DNA of 64,000 nt from Vigna angularis (GCF_016808095.1 NC_068974.1:35708090-35772089); one strand, 5' to 3'; shown: positions 1 to 11,863, counted from the first letter of the stretch. Made by a program: numbers and translations. The notes: a model not told the origin generated them from the letters alone.

Positions 1-52
1 AGGTCCACTTTTTCTCCCTATATATTTTGGTTGACCGTATATGCTAGTAGGA

Positions 53-91
53 TGCAGCAGCAGTATAGTAGTAGCAGCAGCAGCAGCATGC
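53..91. repeat. Imperfect AGC/AGT trinucleotide microsatellite
   Basis: A run of GCA/GTA triplets ending in CAGCAGCAGCAGCATGCAG. It lies outside any supported coding exon. Confidence 0.8.
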
Positions 92-1853
92 AGAGACATT
101 TATGACACATACGTCCAACCAATATCCATCAACTTGGTGTTTGCGTTATCCTTTCTTTATCTGCATGCGCCAAACACACTGCCACCTTAATTCCAGTAAT
201 CTATCTCAGCACGCATCTTCACCGCCACCACCATCCACCACCACCCTTTTCGACCCATTGCACTCTTTCAATGTTCAAACCCTTTGTCTGGTTACATCTA
301 CGTTTCTCCTCCTGCTTTTTCTGCTTTCTAATCCATGCTGTATTTTATTTTATATCTCTTCTATTATCTCTCTTCTTCTTTTCTTTTCCTTCTTTTAAGG
401 ATTTGGTTTTCAACTTTTGTGCCTACTTATCTAGCAAAAAGAACATTCCGCCAAATATATAAAATCAAATCTTAGGCCTATTACCCTTTCCAAGGTACAC
501 TGTGATTTTCTTTTCCACACCCATGCCTTTTGAGATTATAGAACGATTCCATTCCATGGTAGTATAATTATTTAAACCATAGAGATGGTTTGAGAATAGC
601 ATAAGGAAATAGTAGAAACATGTCTAAACAAAAAGTACGAGAAATACTGGTGTTAAAATATTCCAAATCTAACTTTTCGTCATCAACTTCAATAAATAAA
701 AAATATACTACTGATCCCAGAACTTTGACAAGACCCGTTTTCTCTTTTCTGTTGATTTTGACATACGGGTAATATATCGATTCCTAAACGTGGATATTTC
801 TTTGGCACCTAAAAGAAAAATGTAGTGTAATCCATCTTCTGACACTCCGTTTCTCTATGCAGTATACTTTTAATCTAGTGAAATTTACGTGCATTCAACT
901 TAATTGCGTTTCCAGATTACGAAAATCAGTGAGAGAAAATATCTAAAACAATGCTCAAAAAAGGAGAGTGTATTAGTTTTTCTTATAAGCAAAAATGTGG
1001 TGTTATAAAAGAAGCCTGGCTTACTTACTAACTTGTAATAATTTGCACACAAAATAACCCTTTTTTTGAAACTGTGTCATTTATATCCGCTTCTTCATGT
1101 GTATGCCTTTGGATTTGAATTCGCCAGTTGTTTCACTTTCTTTTTCAAAGGTTGAGAAAAGGCTATATATACATGTTGACAAGCCAGAAGGTTTATACCA
1201 CCCACTTGCTGTTTCTTTTTGCACTGGTTTCGGTTATTCTCCACGCTGTACGAGTACTTTGAATTTTACAAAACTGGTTCTATTTCCCCACGTATAAAGC
1301 AGTAATCCAAATTGTATTTGATGCGTTTTTCAATCGGTTTTTCGGGAAAAAAGAACTGTGGTGCTGGAAAGCAATACTGTGCCCACAGTAATTACGTTGA
1401 ATGCGTTGTTACAGTGAAATGAAATGAATTAACAGCTAATGAAGCACTATTACTCCTAGCTGGTACATGCAACATGACAAAGAACTGGTCAGGCCAGAAC
1501 TGTTTTTCCTTAGAACCCAACGCAAAGTAATATTTAACTGCTATGTATCCCATACGTTAGTCCTATGCATGAGATTTTTTTGGTCATAATGATGCCAATT
1601 GCATGACACTTTGGAGAAAAAGAAAAGAATGTAGATGAAAATGGACCACAACTGCTGGGGCATGTTAGGAATTGAAATGGAGAAGGGTGGTCCAATTGGG
1701 CGACTTTAGCAGACAAAAAAAGGCATGAGAACATACAGTGGGAAACAATGGTTTTAGAATAATGGTAATAAATTAAGAAGATATGAAGTTCACAGTTTCA
1801 CAGTCACCTTCAAACTCGTTCTGAGTGAGGCTAGATAGGTAGACGTTTCAACC

Positions 1854-1878
1854 TCATTCATTCATTCATTCATTCATT
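1854..1878. repeat. (CATT)n tetranucleotide microsatellite
   Basis: About six tandem CATT units, roughly 650 bases upstream of the WOX start codon. Confidence 0.85.
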
Positions 1879-2359
1879 AATCTCTTTCCTCTGAGCCTAT
1901 CTGCTCTCACTTCAATTCCCAAAGCCTAGCCTTAACCTACACCTTACAACCCAACCGGCTGTCTTTTTCCTTCAATGACTTTTATGCCCTTCCTTTCCTT
2001 CAATGGCGTAACCTACGTTCTTCTCTCTCTTTCTCTCTATCTATCTGTCATTCCCGAGATACAAGACATTATGGGCTTAGGAAAGAGAGAGAGGTAGTAG
2101 TAGAAATCAACGTTAATCTTAAACAGCGTCGTTAAATCTACTATGTATGCACCAAAATCAATGGCACGAAGGGGGGGCCATTTGGGCAATTATTGTCTTC
2201 TCGTAAAAATTCTACACGTCTTGGAACGAAGACGACGAAACCTAAGCCTCTCTCTGTGCCGCTAACCGCCATGTTTTCAGAGATGTTCTGCACCAAAAAC
2301 AATACGCATGTTAATCCTCTCTCTCAATTCTCAACCATTTTGTTTCTCCCTACCTACTC

Positions 2360-2368
2360 TATAAAAAG
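2360..2368 (+). promoter_or_regulatory. Candidate TATA box of the WOX gene
   Basis: TATAAAAAG lies 155 bases upstream of the ATG at 2523, in a pyrimidine-rich stretch. Spacing and sequence fit a plant core promoter with a leader of about 130 bases. Inferred from sequence only. Confidence 0.45.
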
Positions 2369-2522
2369 AGTACCTCCTTCACCACCCATGAGAATAAGAG
2401 CACTGTCTGGTGTAGTATACTAATAATCAAATAAAAAACAACCCTTTAATTGCCTCCTCCTACTATAATACTACTACCCAAACCCCCATTACCATTGATT
2501 TAATAGAGAGAAACAAGTTAAG

Positions 2523-3901
2523 ATGGAGGAGAGTGGAAATGAAGAGTTGGAGATGGGAGGGTCTAATGGTGTTGCAGCCAGTTCACGGTGGAACCCTACA
2601 AAAGAGCAAATAACCATGCTAGAGAACCTGTATAAGCAGGGAATAAAGACTCCCAGTGCTGAGGAGATACAGCAGATAACTGCTAGGCTTAGGGCGTATG
2701 GTCACATCGAAGGAAAGAATGTCTTCTACTGGTTTCAGAATCACAAAGCTAGGCAGCGACAGAAGCAGAAGCAAGACACCATCGCTTACTTCAATCGCTT
2801 TCTTCATACTCCTCAGCCCTTTTTTTCTCCGCCAATTTGCCCAAACGGTTCGTTCATTCATTCATTCCTTTCTCATCATTCATCATTCATCATTCTATTC
2901 AATCAATCATGTAAACTCTACAATTTTTCATCTTTATATCTTCACTCTTCTTTCTTGCCTTCTGCTTTTGATTGATTAACTACTGTTTGATTGTTATGTC
3001 ACCAATTCGTCTCTTCATGCAAATGTGCTTGCAATTGGTATATGTGTTAATTAAATAAAGTAATAATAACAATAGTTATTTTCTTTTTAATTTTCTCTGT
3101 AGAAGATTATCATGTGTGTTCTTCAAATTCTTCTAACCAAGTTATCTCTCTCTACATTTAAACCTGAGATCGAAATAACTCATATCAACTGAGATCTACA
3201 TACTGCGGTTCTTTTAACAGTATTTATTTCTTCACAAGTAACTGAAATCATCTTAAAAGTCACTGTCTCCACTTTTATGTAGCCAAATCATGATAGAAGG
3301 ACAGCTGTTTCATTTGCTTTCTGTTTTTTTCTTTTGTTTTCTTCCAAAAGCCTTTTTTTCACATCTCTCTCTCTCACACACAATGTATCTATATATCTAT
3401 ATATATAGTACATCTTTTTCAAAATTCAAACTGTTACATCTCTTTCTCATTAGTCACATATTAATTATATTATATAACCTTGGTAGTTGAGGGTGTTTTT
3501 GGTTTTCAGGCCTGTGTCCTCCGTATTGCATACCTCAGGTGCAGAGTGAAAATGGGTTTTATCCCCCACATCCAAAGGTGCTTGTACCAGTAGGTTTTAG
3601 GAGAAGACCATCTGAGATATTTGTGCCCACAGACATGTCAAACGTTATCAGCAACGGTCCACTGTTATACGAAGGAATGCAACAGAGAATCTCGGATTGC
3701 AACTTGAGCTACAGTAACCAAGAAACGTTGGATCTTTTTCCTCTGCACCCAACTGGTATTTTGGAAGGGAAAACAACATACCAGGTGTCTTCTCTGGCTT
3801 CAGTTTCTGCTGATAGTTCCACTGATATCAATGAAAATGATCCTTCCCCTCTTAACAAACCCTTCTTTGATTTTTTTACTACTTCTGGACAAGGTTCTTA
3901 G
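2523..3901 (+). CDS. WOX2: WUSCHEL-related homeobox protein, WOX2-like
   Basis: Two exons, 2523-2847 and 3510-3901, joined by a 662-base GT-AG intron that splits a Gly codon, encode 238 residues. The WOX homeodomain covers about residues 20-84, with the hallmark stretch [24 protein letters not shown] box TLDLFPLHP starts near residue 181, and the tail carries a PFFDFF segment. Homeodomain sequence, the AYFNRFLH stretch after it, the WUS box and the acidic/aromatic tail match Arabidopsis WOX2 (about 260 residues) better than WUS, WOX1, WOX3 or WOX4. WOX2 is a nuclear transcription factor specifying apical cell fate in the early embryo. Without splicing, exon 1 would read into the intron and stop at 2975. 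The start is the first ATG after the candidate TATA box. Subfamily assignment is from memory of the families, not from an alignment run. Confidence 0.92.
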
Positions 3902-5846
3902 AGACTTGTTCTATGTCATTAGCTTAAACTTCTAACATGCAACTTTGAATTCCCATGGCTCATCACTGAAATGTGTTTATTATGTGCCTTTCAGTTCATT
4001 GTAATGAGATTATTGGTGCCTCTTTTTAATATATTATTATCATTAGTTATAACTTGACATATCCTTGTCAACCTGGCTTATGTTTCTGCCATAATTATAC
4101 TGTCATCGTTTTTCTTGCCGCTCACTCATGAAATAATTCTTTTTGCTGAATACTAAAAGCAAATGAGATTGATCTTTTTTAACACTTTTGTTTTTGGGAG
4201 CTTTTATATAAATATTTATTTTCATAAATGTCAAATATTATAATACAACGACAAGGATCAATGAGTGTATCTTAGAAAAAGTGAAATATAAAAACAATTC
4301 CAATATTAAATGACCCCTAAATGATATCAAACAAGAGAAAAAAAATAAGTCATGAATGATATGGTTGTAGAAAGAGAGATAGAGAAAAACTACAGGGATT
4401 TAAAAATAAAAGGCGTTCATCAATTATTGGTTTTTAAGATTTCTGTTTTCGGATCTATCCTATGTTTCTTGGCTAAAATATTTCTTACTGACTTTTTTGG
4501 TCTATTCTATAACCATACAAAGTTTCACAGACACGTATTCTGTGGTGTTTCATATTTTTTTAATTCTTTTTTAGTCTATGTTCCGTGGTCAAATTTTAAA
4601 ATGACACACGTTTTTTTTTTGTTTGTGTAATAAAAAAGGTGGAAATTTTTTAGAATTTAATTCAATTATTGAATCATAAGTAAGATATTAAGTAGAAATG
4701 AACAGAAAAAAAAATCTACAAATTTCTCCTGTTACTATGATTGATCCGTTACCATTATAATGGTCAAAGAAATTGGATATCCATAGTTAGATTTGAATTT
4801 AAGAGGTTAATGACTTGAATCCATTGTGGGTGGCACTTTTTACTCAATTTTTCAGATACTATCTATTTAATGGACATTAACAGAATTTAATTTTTGTTGT
4901 GTGGGAATATTCTGAAATAATTTTAACTATATTGTAATTGCAAGTTAGTATTTGATTGAATGAGTAGAGATACTCGTTATGACACGACAAGAATAAAAAT
5001 AATTTAAGAAGGTAATTTTTTAAATAAATATTTTCTATGTTATTTATTTCCGAAATAAAAGTAAGCAATAGATAAATAAAAACTTAGCTGTAGTTATTTT
5101 TGGATTTTTTTATTCTCTTTCCTCAAAGTGAAAAAAAAAAATGAAAGTAAATGATGTTTTCTCGAAATATACTAAAACGACCAAAACACTTGAACGAAAA
5201 AACAGTTGAAGTTTTGCCTGTTCTAAAATCGCAATTCTGAATCCAATTTTTTTTCTTAGGCAATAAAAAGGAAAGGAATGGTTTAACAAGTTGAGTTGGT
5301 GGTCCCAAACCTACAGTTCTTCTTAAAAGAGACAATGTGTCCCTACTGCTACAGTATACTATATATTCATCTATTCCTCTATCCAATCCAATCCAAACCT
5401 TTTCTTTCCAATTGCATGTACATCATCTATTGTTGTGAATGAATAGCAATGTTGAAGCTTATGAAGATGGTTTTAGTGTTGTGAAGACTCTGTTGTGTGA
5501 GGCTTTTTTAATAGATTGGTTTCACACATGAGGTGACTAAGTTTGGCTATTGATATTGATTTCATTGTGCTTTGTCGCTCTGCTATATGTTTCAAAGGAT
5601 TAGGAGTGCTAATTGGAATTGAATTAAAATGAATTTGTGTTCTTACCATATTTAATACTCTTATATCGTTTAGGAATTAAAGTTTAAAGCAATTTAAATA
5701 TTTTTTTCGTTCAAACGTCTTTTAAAGATAAAACCGTGATAGAACACAATAAGATGTAACGCGAGAACAATAGTAAATAATTCCACTTTCCAAAAAAATT
5801 TAACATGTTTTACAAGTTTAAAGTCGTAAAAAAGAGAGCTTATTTA
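3902..5846. other. AT-rich intergenic DNA downstream of the WOX gene
   Basis: The first ~150 bases probably include the 3'UTR. The rest is AT-rich with no supported gene, RNA or recognisable repeat. Confidence 0.6.
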
Positions 5847-6137
5847 CACCTTGTTCACTTAAATGGATTTGAGGGAGAGTAATTGAATGGATTTGAAAGT
5901 AAATTTTTTGTTATTTATTTGAGTGAATTTTGGAGGTAAGTGACAATGGATTTAGAAGTAAATTTTTTTAATTTGTCACATCAATCAAATCATATACTAA
6001 TTCTCACAAACTTTACTTCCAAATCCACTCTCACTTACCTTCAAAATTCACTCAAATAAATAAAAAATAATTTACCTTCAAATCCTCTCAAATCCATTCA
6101 ATAACTTTTCCCTAAATCCATTCAAGTGAACAAAGTT
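5847..6137. mobile_element. Foldback MITE, possibly Tourist/Harbinger type
   Basis: A 291-base near-palindrome. The left arm (TTGTTCACTTAAATGGATTT, then GAATGGATTTGA and TATTTATTTGAGTGAATTTT) is repeated in inverted order in the right arm over roughly 110 bases. TTA flanks both sides (5844-5846 and 6138-6140), as expected for the 3-bp duplication of PIF/Harbinger MITEs. The outermost few bases of the two ends do not match, so boundaries and superfamily are less certain than the foldback itself. No coding capacity. Confidence 0.7.
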
Positions 6138-7344
6138 TTACTCTTTTCCGACAAGAAAGAGACATGGTCTTATTATTTCTTCCAAAGATTACCCTATCAA
6201 ATACTGAGCATGAAGCTCTCATCATTACCTTTCCACTATGATTTTTAATCACCAATGACTGTGTTCCATATTGATTGTGGTATGATCAATGTTAATGGAC
6301 ATTGTTTTGTAATTGATTTTTCAGCTTTTTTGATACTAAGAATTAGGAAAGCACTCAATTTTCTTCGTTGTTACTAATATAACAAAAATGAGTACATAAA
6401 TTACTATAACTATAAAAGAAATGACACGTATTTAAAACATTATTCTTCGTTCCTTCAAATTCTTGAATCCATCAATCATTGAATCAAAAATAAAACTTTC
6501 AGCCATTTTTTTTAATATAGATAACTATGTTGTCTACAAACAAATTATCATCCATTTTATTTTACAATCTTGTTTTCATGATCTTTATTGTAGAAAATAA
6601 CCATTATGTTGTAGCTTTAGAGACATAAAGAACTAAAATAAGACAGATTAAACTATCAATTAAGTAAAATATCTTTGATTTCTTTGTTCATATTAAAGAT
6701 GGACATAATTCAAATATGGTTGATAAAATAAAATGTTAAAATTGAAATTTTAAAGTGACATTATTTTGTTCACTAAAATTTAGAAGATAAAATTTGTCCA
6801 CATATATCCTCAATGTCAAAAAATTGTTCTAATTTCATCTCTTTGATTTATTGGATATTTTAATATTTAAGGACGTTTACCTAAATCACGTTTCAAAAAA
6901 TTAAGAAGAAACTCATCACTTGTAATTTTTTTTTTGAATATTTAGAAGGAACTTCTCTAATAAAATATATGGAATTATTAATATCATGTTTCCGAACATG
7001 TGAAAAAATTGAATTTGTGAAAGATATTTATGAGGTAAAAGATATATTATACTAAATATTATGAGGTAAAAGATATATTATACTAAAGTGGAATTATTCA
7101 TAAAAAAATTACTATACAAAATATTTATGAGGTAAAAGATATATTATACTAAATATTTTATGTAGGATAAGAAAGAGTTACATCTTTTTTAATAATGATA
7201 CTTAAAAGATGAGAAATGAAAACATAAATATAAATGAATTTTGATGGTTAGGTTGGATAGGATTTGAACAAATTTGTTATCTTGGATAGTGTTGTACTTT
7301 TATGTTAAATTAAGTCATCATATAACCTGACCTAATAAATACAA
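6138..7344. other. AT-rich intergenic DNA
   Basis: No gene supported. Its only distinct structure is a short three-copy direct repeat near 7030-7153. Confidence 0.6.
7030..7153. repeat. Three direct copies of a 27-base unit
   Basis: The unit starting ATGAGGTAAAAGATATATTA occurs at about 7030, 7061 and 7127, with spacers of 4 and about 39 bases. The copies look identical over about 27 bases, which suggests recent local duplication. No function is apparent. Confidence 0.85.
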
Positions 7345-7624
7345 GGCTTAAATGTTTACTTCGTCCTCATGTTAAGAGAGGTGAATTACTGTTTAGTACC
7401 CGGTTTTAAAAATCAAAACATTAGGTTCCTGTGTTATGAAAAATATATGAATAAGATCCACAAAGAAAGAACAAGTTCAACAAATCATCAAAAAAAAAGT
7501 TGAATAAGAGAGAAAAAAAGTATGGCCACATCAGCATGGACTTAACGCCGTTGTTGTCAACTTAACAGACAAGACCTTATTCATACACTTTTCACCTCTT
7601 GAGGACGAAGTAATCATTTAAGCC
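7345..7624. mobile_element. Mutator-type MITE, family A, copy 1
   Basis: A 280-base non-coding element with inverted ends GGCTTAAATG...CATTTAAGCC and extended terminal similarity (TTACTTCGTCCTC). It is flanked by a perfect 9-bp duplication, TAAATACAA, at 7336-7344 and 7625-7633; a 9-bp duplication is typical of Mutator-like insertion. It shares most of its interior with the element at 15578-15913 but lacks about 50 bases of the right arm found there. Confidence 0.9.
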
Positions 7625-7633
7625 TAAATACAA

Positions 7634-8177
7634 TTAGGAAGTATAATTTAAGTTTGGATTACAAAATTGTATTTGCATTATTATAGAAAGGCAAATTCAC
7701 CAAGGTTAAAAATAATTTTCTACTATAACTCTCAGACCATCATTAAATTAATGGTCGTTAAAAATATCGTTCAAATGATAACGGTAGATTTAACCGTCGT
7801 TAAATATGATTAAAAATACATTTACATTTAATTTTATTTAACTTCCATTGAAAGTTGTTTAATTGATAAGTTTATGGTTTCATTGTTACTGTAGTATCAT
7901 TTATAACCCCACTATAAAAAATGCAATGCGTACAGTTGGTTATGGGAACCCGTGGCCCATGAATATTTAGAACAATAATTACTTGTTCCTATGTGGATCT
8001 GGACCTCGCTAGTTTGTAAGTTGTCATCATCATTGAATTTAGGTATAAAGATAATTTAATTTGGACTTAATTTCCGGAAGAAAAACTTGAAAAAATAGTT
8101 TTTCAAAATAAAAACAAAATAAACGATGTAAAGACGAAATAAGATTTTACAAAAATAAATTCCTTAATTATATCAAA
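7634..8177. other. AT-rich intergenic DNA between two MITEs
   Basis: No gene, RNA or further repeat that I can support. Confidence 0.6.
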
Positions 8178-8357
8178 GATGATGATATTTTGACAACATT
8201 TTAACATCATCTACGTGTCATTCTATGATTGGTCCATATTGATGTTTATGATTATTATTATTAATTGTAGAATAATTTTAAACCAATCACAAAATAACAC
8301 AATAACACGTAGATGATATTAAAATGTTGTCAAAAAATATTCAAAATATCATTATTC
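8178..8357. mobile_element. Mutator-type MITE, family B, copy 1
   Basis: A 180-base palindromic element. The left arm reads GATGATGATATTTTGACAAC and continues ATTTTAACATCATCTACGTG; the right arm carries the same in inverted order. The flanks TATATCAAA at 8169-8177 and 8358-8366 form a perfect 9-bp target duplication. Non-coding. It is a diverged relative of the element at 10125-10314. Confidence 0.88.
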
Positions 8358-8366
8358 TATATCAAA

Positions 8367-10124
8367 ACTTCAACTAAATGGAGAGTCCAATTTAGGCTTT
8401 TCAGAAGATAACTTACTTAGTTCCTTCAATTCAATTCCTTAAAGTGAAATCCAAGAAGAATGGGAGAACTTTTTGACAAACCATTAAAAGAAACAAGAAA
8501 AAAAATTAGAAATTTAAATACAGGGAGAAATTATTTTATACTGTTGGACTAAACACCATTTTCTATATTTATGAATTAAACCAACTCAAAATTACTTTGA
8601 GATTCAATTAGTCCAGTTATTCGTTGAACCCGATTATGTACCAAATTTTAATTGAAAATTAAACTGATCATTGAGTTGTATAGTTAAATTCGTTCACTTA
8701 ATGGACGAATTCAATATAATGATTTTTTTTTCATTTTTATATCAACTTGTTTTTGCATTAAATAAATATATGAACTGACAAATGTAAGGCTATCAAGATT
8801 TTATATTAAATTACGTGGAATTAAGTTAATAAGCAAAATCGTATAGTAGATTAGCTTGAACCGAACCAAATTAAAAGAAAAAAAAAAGGTTTTTAACTAA
8901 AATTTAGACTAATTCTTCTTTAGTCAGTTGTAATTGAGTTTAGTTTACCTCGCTCAATTCATTTATAACCCTATTAAGAGTAAATTTTTTTTATTGGATG
9001 ACGGGAAAAAAAATACCATAAAGCACATTACGTGATAATTAAACATTTATTTTTTTAGTAGCCATTCAATATCATCTATATATTAATGGGATAAACCTTT
9101 TTTTATTGTATTAAAGTTCTAGAATTTTCAATAGCCTTTTGCCATAATGCATTGCTTTCCTTTCTGGAATTTGAAATACACTACCAAAGCCTTATCTCAT
9201 TAGATGATAATGATTAATTTAAATAGACTGCATGACACCGTTCTCAGCAGATTTAGATATAATTTTCAGAGATATTATTATTTATTCCGAAATCCATCTC
9301 ATCACATCTCTCCAATGTTCGTCGTCTCCTTCTCTTCATTTGCACTAAAATAAAGCTCTCACATGATTAAAATAATATAATTTAAACTTTTTTTAATCCA
9401 TGTAAATTTTTTAATATATCTTATTACATCGAGCATACTTAACATGAAAACAGAAGAATATAAAATATATAACAGTGACATAAATCCAAATATTAATTAG
9501 CATAAATTTCTTAGATGATTTTTATATATATCATAATAGGATATTTAAGTCTAAATTAACTTTATAAAATCGATTTGGAAGATCATATTTATGTTTAGTT
9601 ATAAAATTGTTTTATTTTTGTTTGATTTAGAATCTTCAATAAGACACAGCATATTTTTTTTAATATGGTATATATGAATTTTAAAGTCAATATTTTTTAA
9701 AGTCTTACATGTTAGGAATTTAAACCGGTCTAAGTTTTACAAAGTTTTCATTAAATAGAAATAAAAAAAAAGAGTTAAATATCTTATAAACATGAAAACC
9801 CATTAATTTATTAATTTAAAATTTTAGATTTTGAGTAGTGTTAATTCTGGTTAGATCAAGATCTCATTAATAAAATTTGTTCTCGATAAACTAACATTAC
9901 ATTGAAATTAAAAGCTATTTGTATAGGATATTTGGCTAAATGTTTTTGAAAAATAAACATAAACATTGAGATGCGAAATTATGTTCTTATGGTGTAAATT
10001 TCAATCTTATAAGAGTCCCGCAAAGTTTGTCTTAGCTGAAATTTATGTGGTATAAAGTTTTGTCTCGAAGTTGAGAAAATGTATTTTTGAAAAGAGCGGA
10101 TAATAGTAGTAGATAAAATCGAAA
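8367..10124. other. AT-rich intergenic DNA with a decayed LTR relic
   Basis: No gene supported. About 9546-9643 resembles an inverted, heavily AT-mutated copy of the TRIM LTR found at 35 kb. Nothing else stands out. Confidence 0.55.
9546..9643 (-). mobile_element. Decayed TRIM-type LTR relic
   Basis: On the minus strand this reads as a degraded version of the LTR at 35492-35610. The order of landmarks is the same: TATTGAAGATTC near the start, a central TTATAACTA stretch, and AGACTTAA near the end. Most differences are C-to-T or G-to-A. Call made by eye. Confidence 0.4.
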
Positions 10125-10314
10125 AGATAATGATACTTTAACAATATTTTTTCTGATAATATTTTATTATCATTTACGTGTCATTCTGTGATTGGTTCAT
10201 ATTGATGTTTATAATTATTATTATTGATTGTAAAGTAATTTTGGACCAATCATAAAATAACATATAAATGATGTTAAAATATTGTCAAAAGAAATTGTCA
10301 AAATATTATTATCC
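10125..10314. mobile_element. Mutator-type MITE, family B, copy 2
   Basis: A 190-base palindromic element of the same family as 8178-8357. They share CATTTACGTGTCATTCTGTG, GATTGGTTCATATTGATGTT and the ATAATTATTATTATTGATTG core, with small differences. It is flanked by a perfect 9-bp duplication, AAATCGAAA, at 10116-10124 and 10315-10323. Non-coding. Confidence 0.88.
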
Positions 10315-10469
10315 AAATCGAAATGATTGAGGGGAGAAAGTGGGGTGGTACGTAGTATGTGTGGTATGGTTTGGTTTACTTTTTGACGCCCCCACTTTAC
10401 CCCTCATCACCCTCATGCAATGGAGCTAACCATGTCCCACTGTCATCTTCTTTTCTGATATGTATTTCT

Positions 10470-10483
10470 CATGCACGTGCATG
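10470..10483. promoter_or_regulatory. Perfect RY/G-box palindrome
   Basis: CATGCACGTGCATG is a perfect 14-base palindrome. It places a G-box core (CACGTG) inside two RY motifs (CATGCA and TGCATG). These are sites for bZIP/bHLH and for B3-domain factors respectively in seed promoters. No confident gene lies next to it, so function is unproven. Confidence 0.4.
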
Positions 10484-11246
10484 CCTCACTTTCTCTTCTT
10501 CATGCATAGAGAGAGAAGACAATATGAAGGATTAAGGCTGCAATTTGGTGCCTTTACAACTAAAATTTCGGAAAATTAAGTGCTAAAAGCTTTTGCCATG
10601 AAAATGAGGAAAAAAAAGCAGGAACCTGTCAAAACAGATAGGGAATCAGATTCCAACACCACCAACCCTCTCATCCAATCAAACCTTTCTTTAAACCTTC
10701 AAAACTCACCCTTTATTATCTCTACCGTTTTCTTTCCCTTCTTAAATCTCTCCAAAACTATAACTCATATCCCAACTCATTCAAATACAAACTTATTTCT
10801 TTACATCACATCAAAATATATATCTATATATATATCACCACTCAAATTTATTAATTTAGATTACAAACTAATTTTATCATTTGCAAAATTTCCTGTTTCA
10901 AAAAATTATATTCTATTTATTTTCCATAAATACTTGAGAAACCACACTTCTTTTATATCACATAACAATATCATATGAGTATAATATATATATTATATCT
11001 TTTGGTGAAGATATTGTATCTATAGCTAGAACATATTTACCATATATATAAGTAAAAGAAATCAAAGCCATTTAGAATTTATTCTAATAAAATTTATTAT
11101 TTTTTGAATCTATTGTATCATTTGTTATTGGTGAAATTTATTGTTTGTTGGACCTGTCATGTTAGTCATTATTATATCGTTATCTAATAATCTATTAACA
11201 TTTAGTCTCATATTTAAGATATATTTATCTTATTATAAAATGTGTG

Positions 11247-11348
11247 TTAAAAATCCTACATCAATTAAAAATAACAAAAGTTTATAGTGCAAAATAAATA
11301 TAAATCTTATTTTACATATTCATTTTACAATATTTAGTTAAACTTAAA

Positions 11349-11349
<1 letters not shown>
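11247..11349 (+). mobile_element. Decayed TRIM-type LTR relic
   Basis: It begins TGTTAAAAATCCTACATCAA and ends AGTTAAACTTAAA, paralleling the TGTTGGAAGTCCCACATCAA start and AGTTAGGCTTAAA segment of the TRIM LTR at 35492. Changes are mostly C-to-T and G-to-A. The right end runs into an (AT)n array, so the element is truncated or masked there. Confidence 0.45.

Positions 11350-11386
<37 letters not shown>
11350..11386. repeat. (AT)n microsatellite, ~37 bp
   Basis: Uninterrupted AT dinucleotides directly after the LTR relic. Confidence 0.9.
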
Positions 11387-11389
<3 letters not shown>

Positions 11390-11782
11390 TTTCTTTTTGG
11401 TAGTGTAAAAAAATTGGTTTTGAATACTTGACATGGCGTATCCAAGATTTGAATTAAAATCAGGTTGTTAAACTAGAAAAGTCCTTACTAATGGATTCGC
11501 CTGTTCAATAATGAATATTATAACCAATCGAAACATTTTTTTTATGTAATGTTATAAATTTATTTAGCCCTAAAATTTATATTCATTATATGATTGATTT
11601 CCCTTTTTTCCCGTACGTACGCCTAACTTTGAAAAAATTGCTTGTAAATTTACGTGACATTTGACACTAGTTAAAATAATTTTCATTTTATATTGTTTTC
11701 CCATGTTCCTTTCCTTAGGCTAGCCTTATATAAGAGTAGATCCCTAAAGCACAACTCTAATGATGGTGTTTCCCTTAGATCC

Positions 11783-11788
<6 letters not shown>

Positions 11789-11859
<71 letters not shown>
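11789..11859. repeat. (AT)n microsatellite, ~71 bp
   Basis: Uninterrupted AT dinucleotides. It creates a spurious Tyr-Ile open frame. Confidence 0.95.

Positions 11860-11863
<4 letters not shown>

Larger units (their letters stand above)
1..2522. other. Left flank and upstream region of the WOX gene
   Basis: No coding region is supported here; the open frames are short, pyrimidine-rich and resemble no family I know. It holds an (AGC)n-like tract at about 53-91, a (CATT)n tract at about 1854-1878 and CT-rich stretches near 2025-2055. The last ~500 bases are more mixed in composition and probably contain the WOX promoter and 5' leader. Confidence 0.6.

Noticed and set aside
10580..10978. 132-codon plus-strand open frame
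   Set aside because: Low-complexity, AT-driven composition, no recognisable domain, no splice or promoter context beyond a nearby palindrome.
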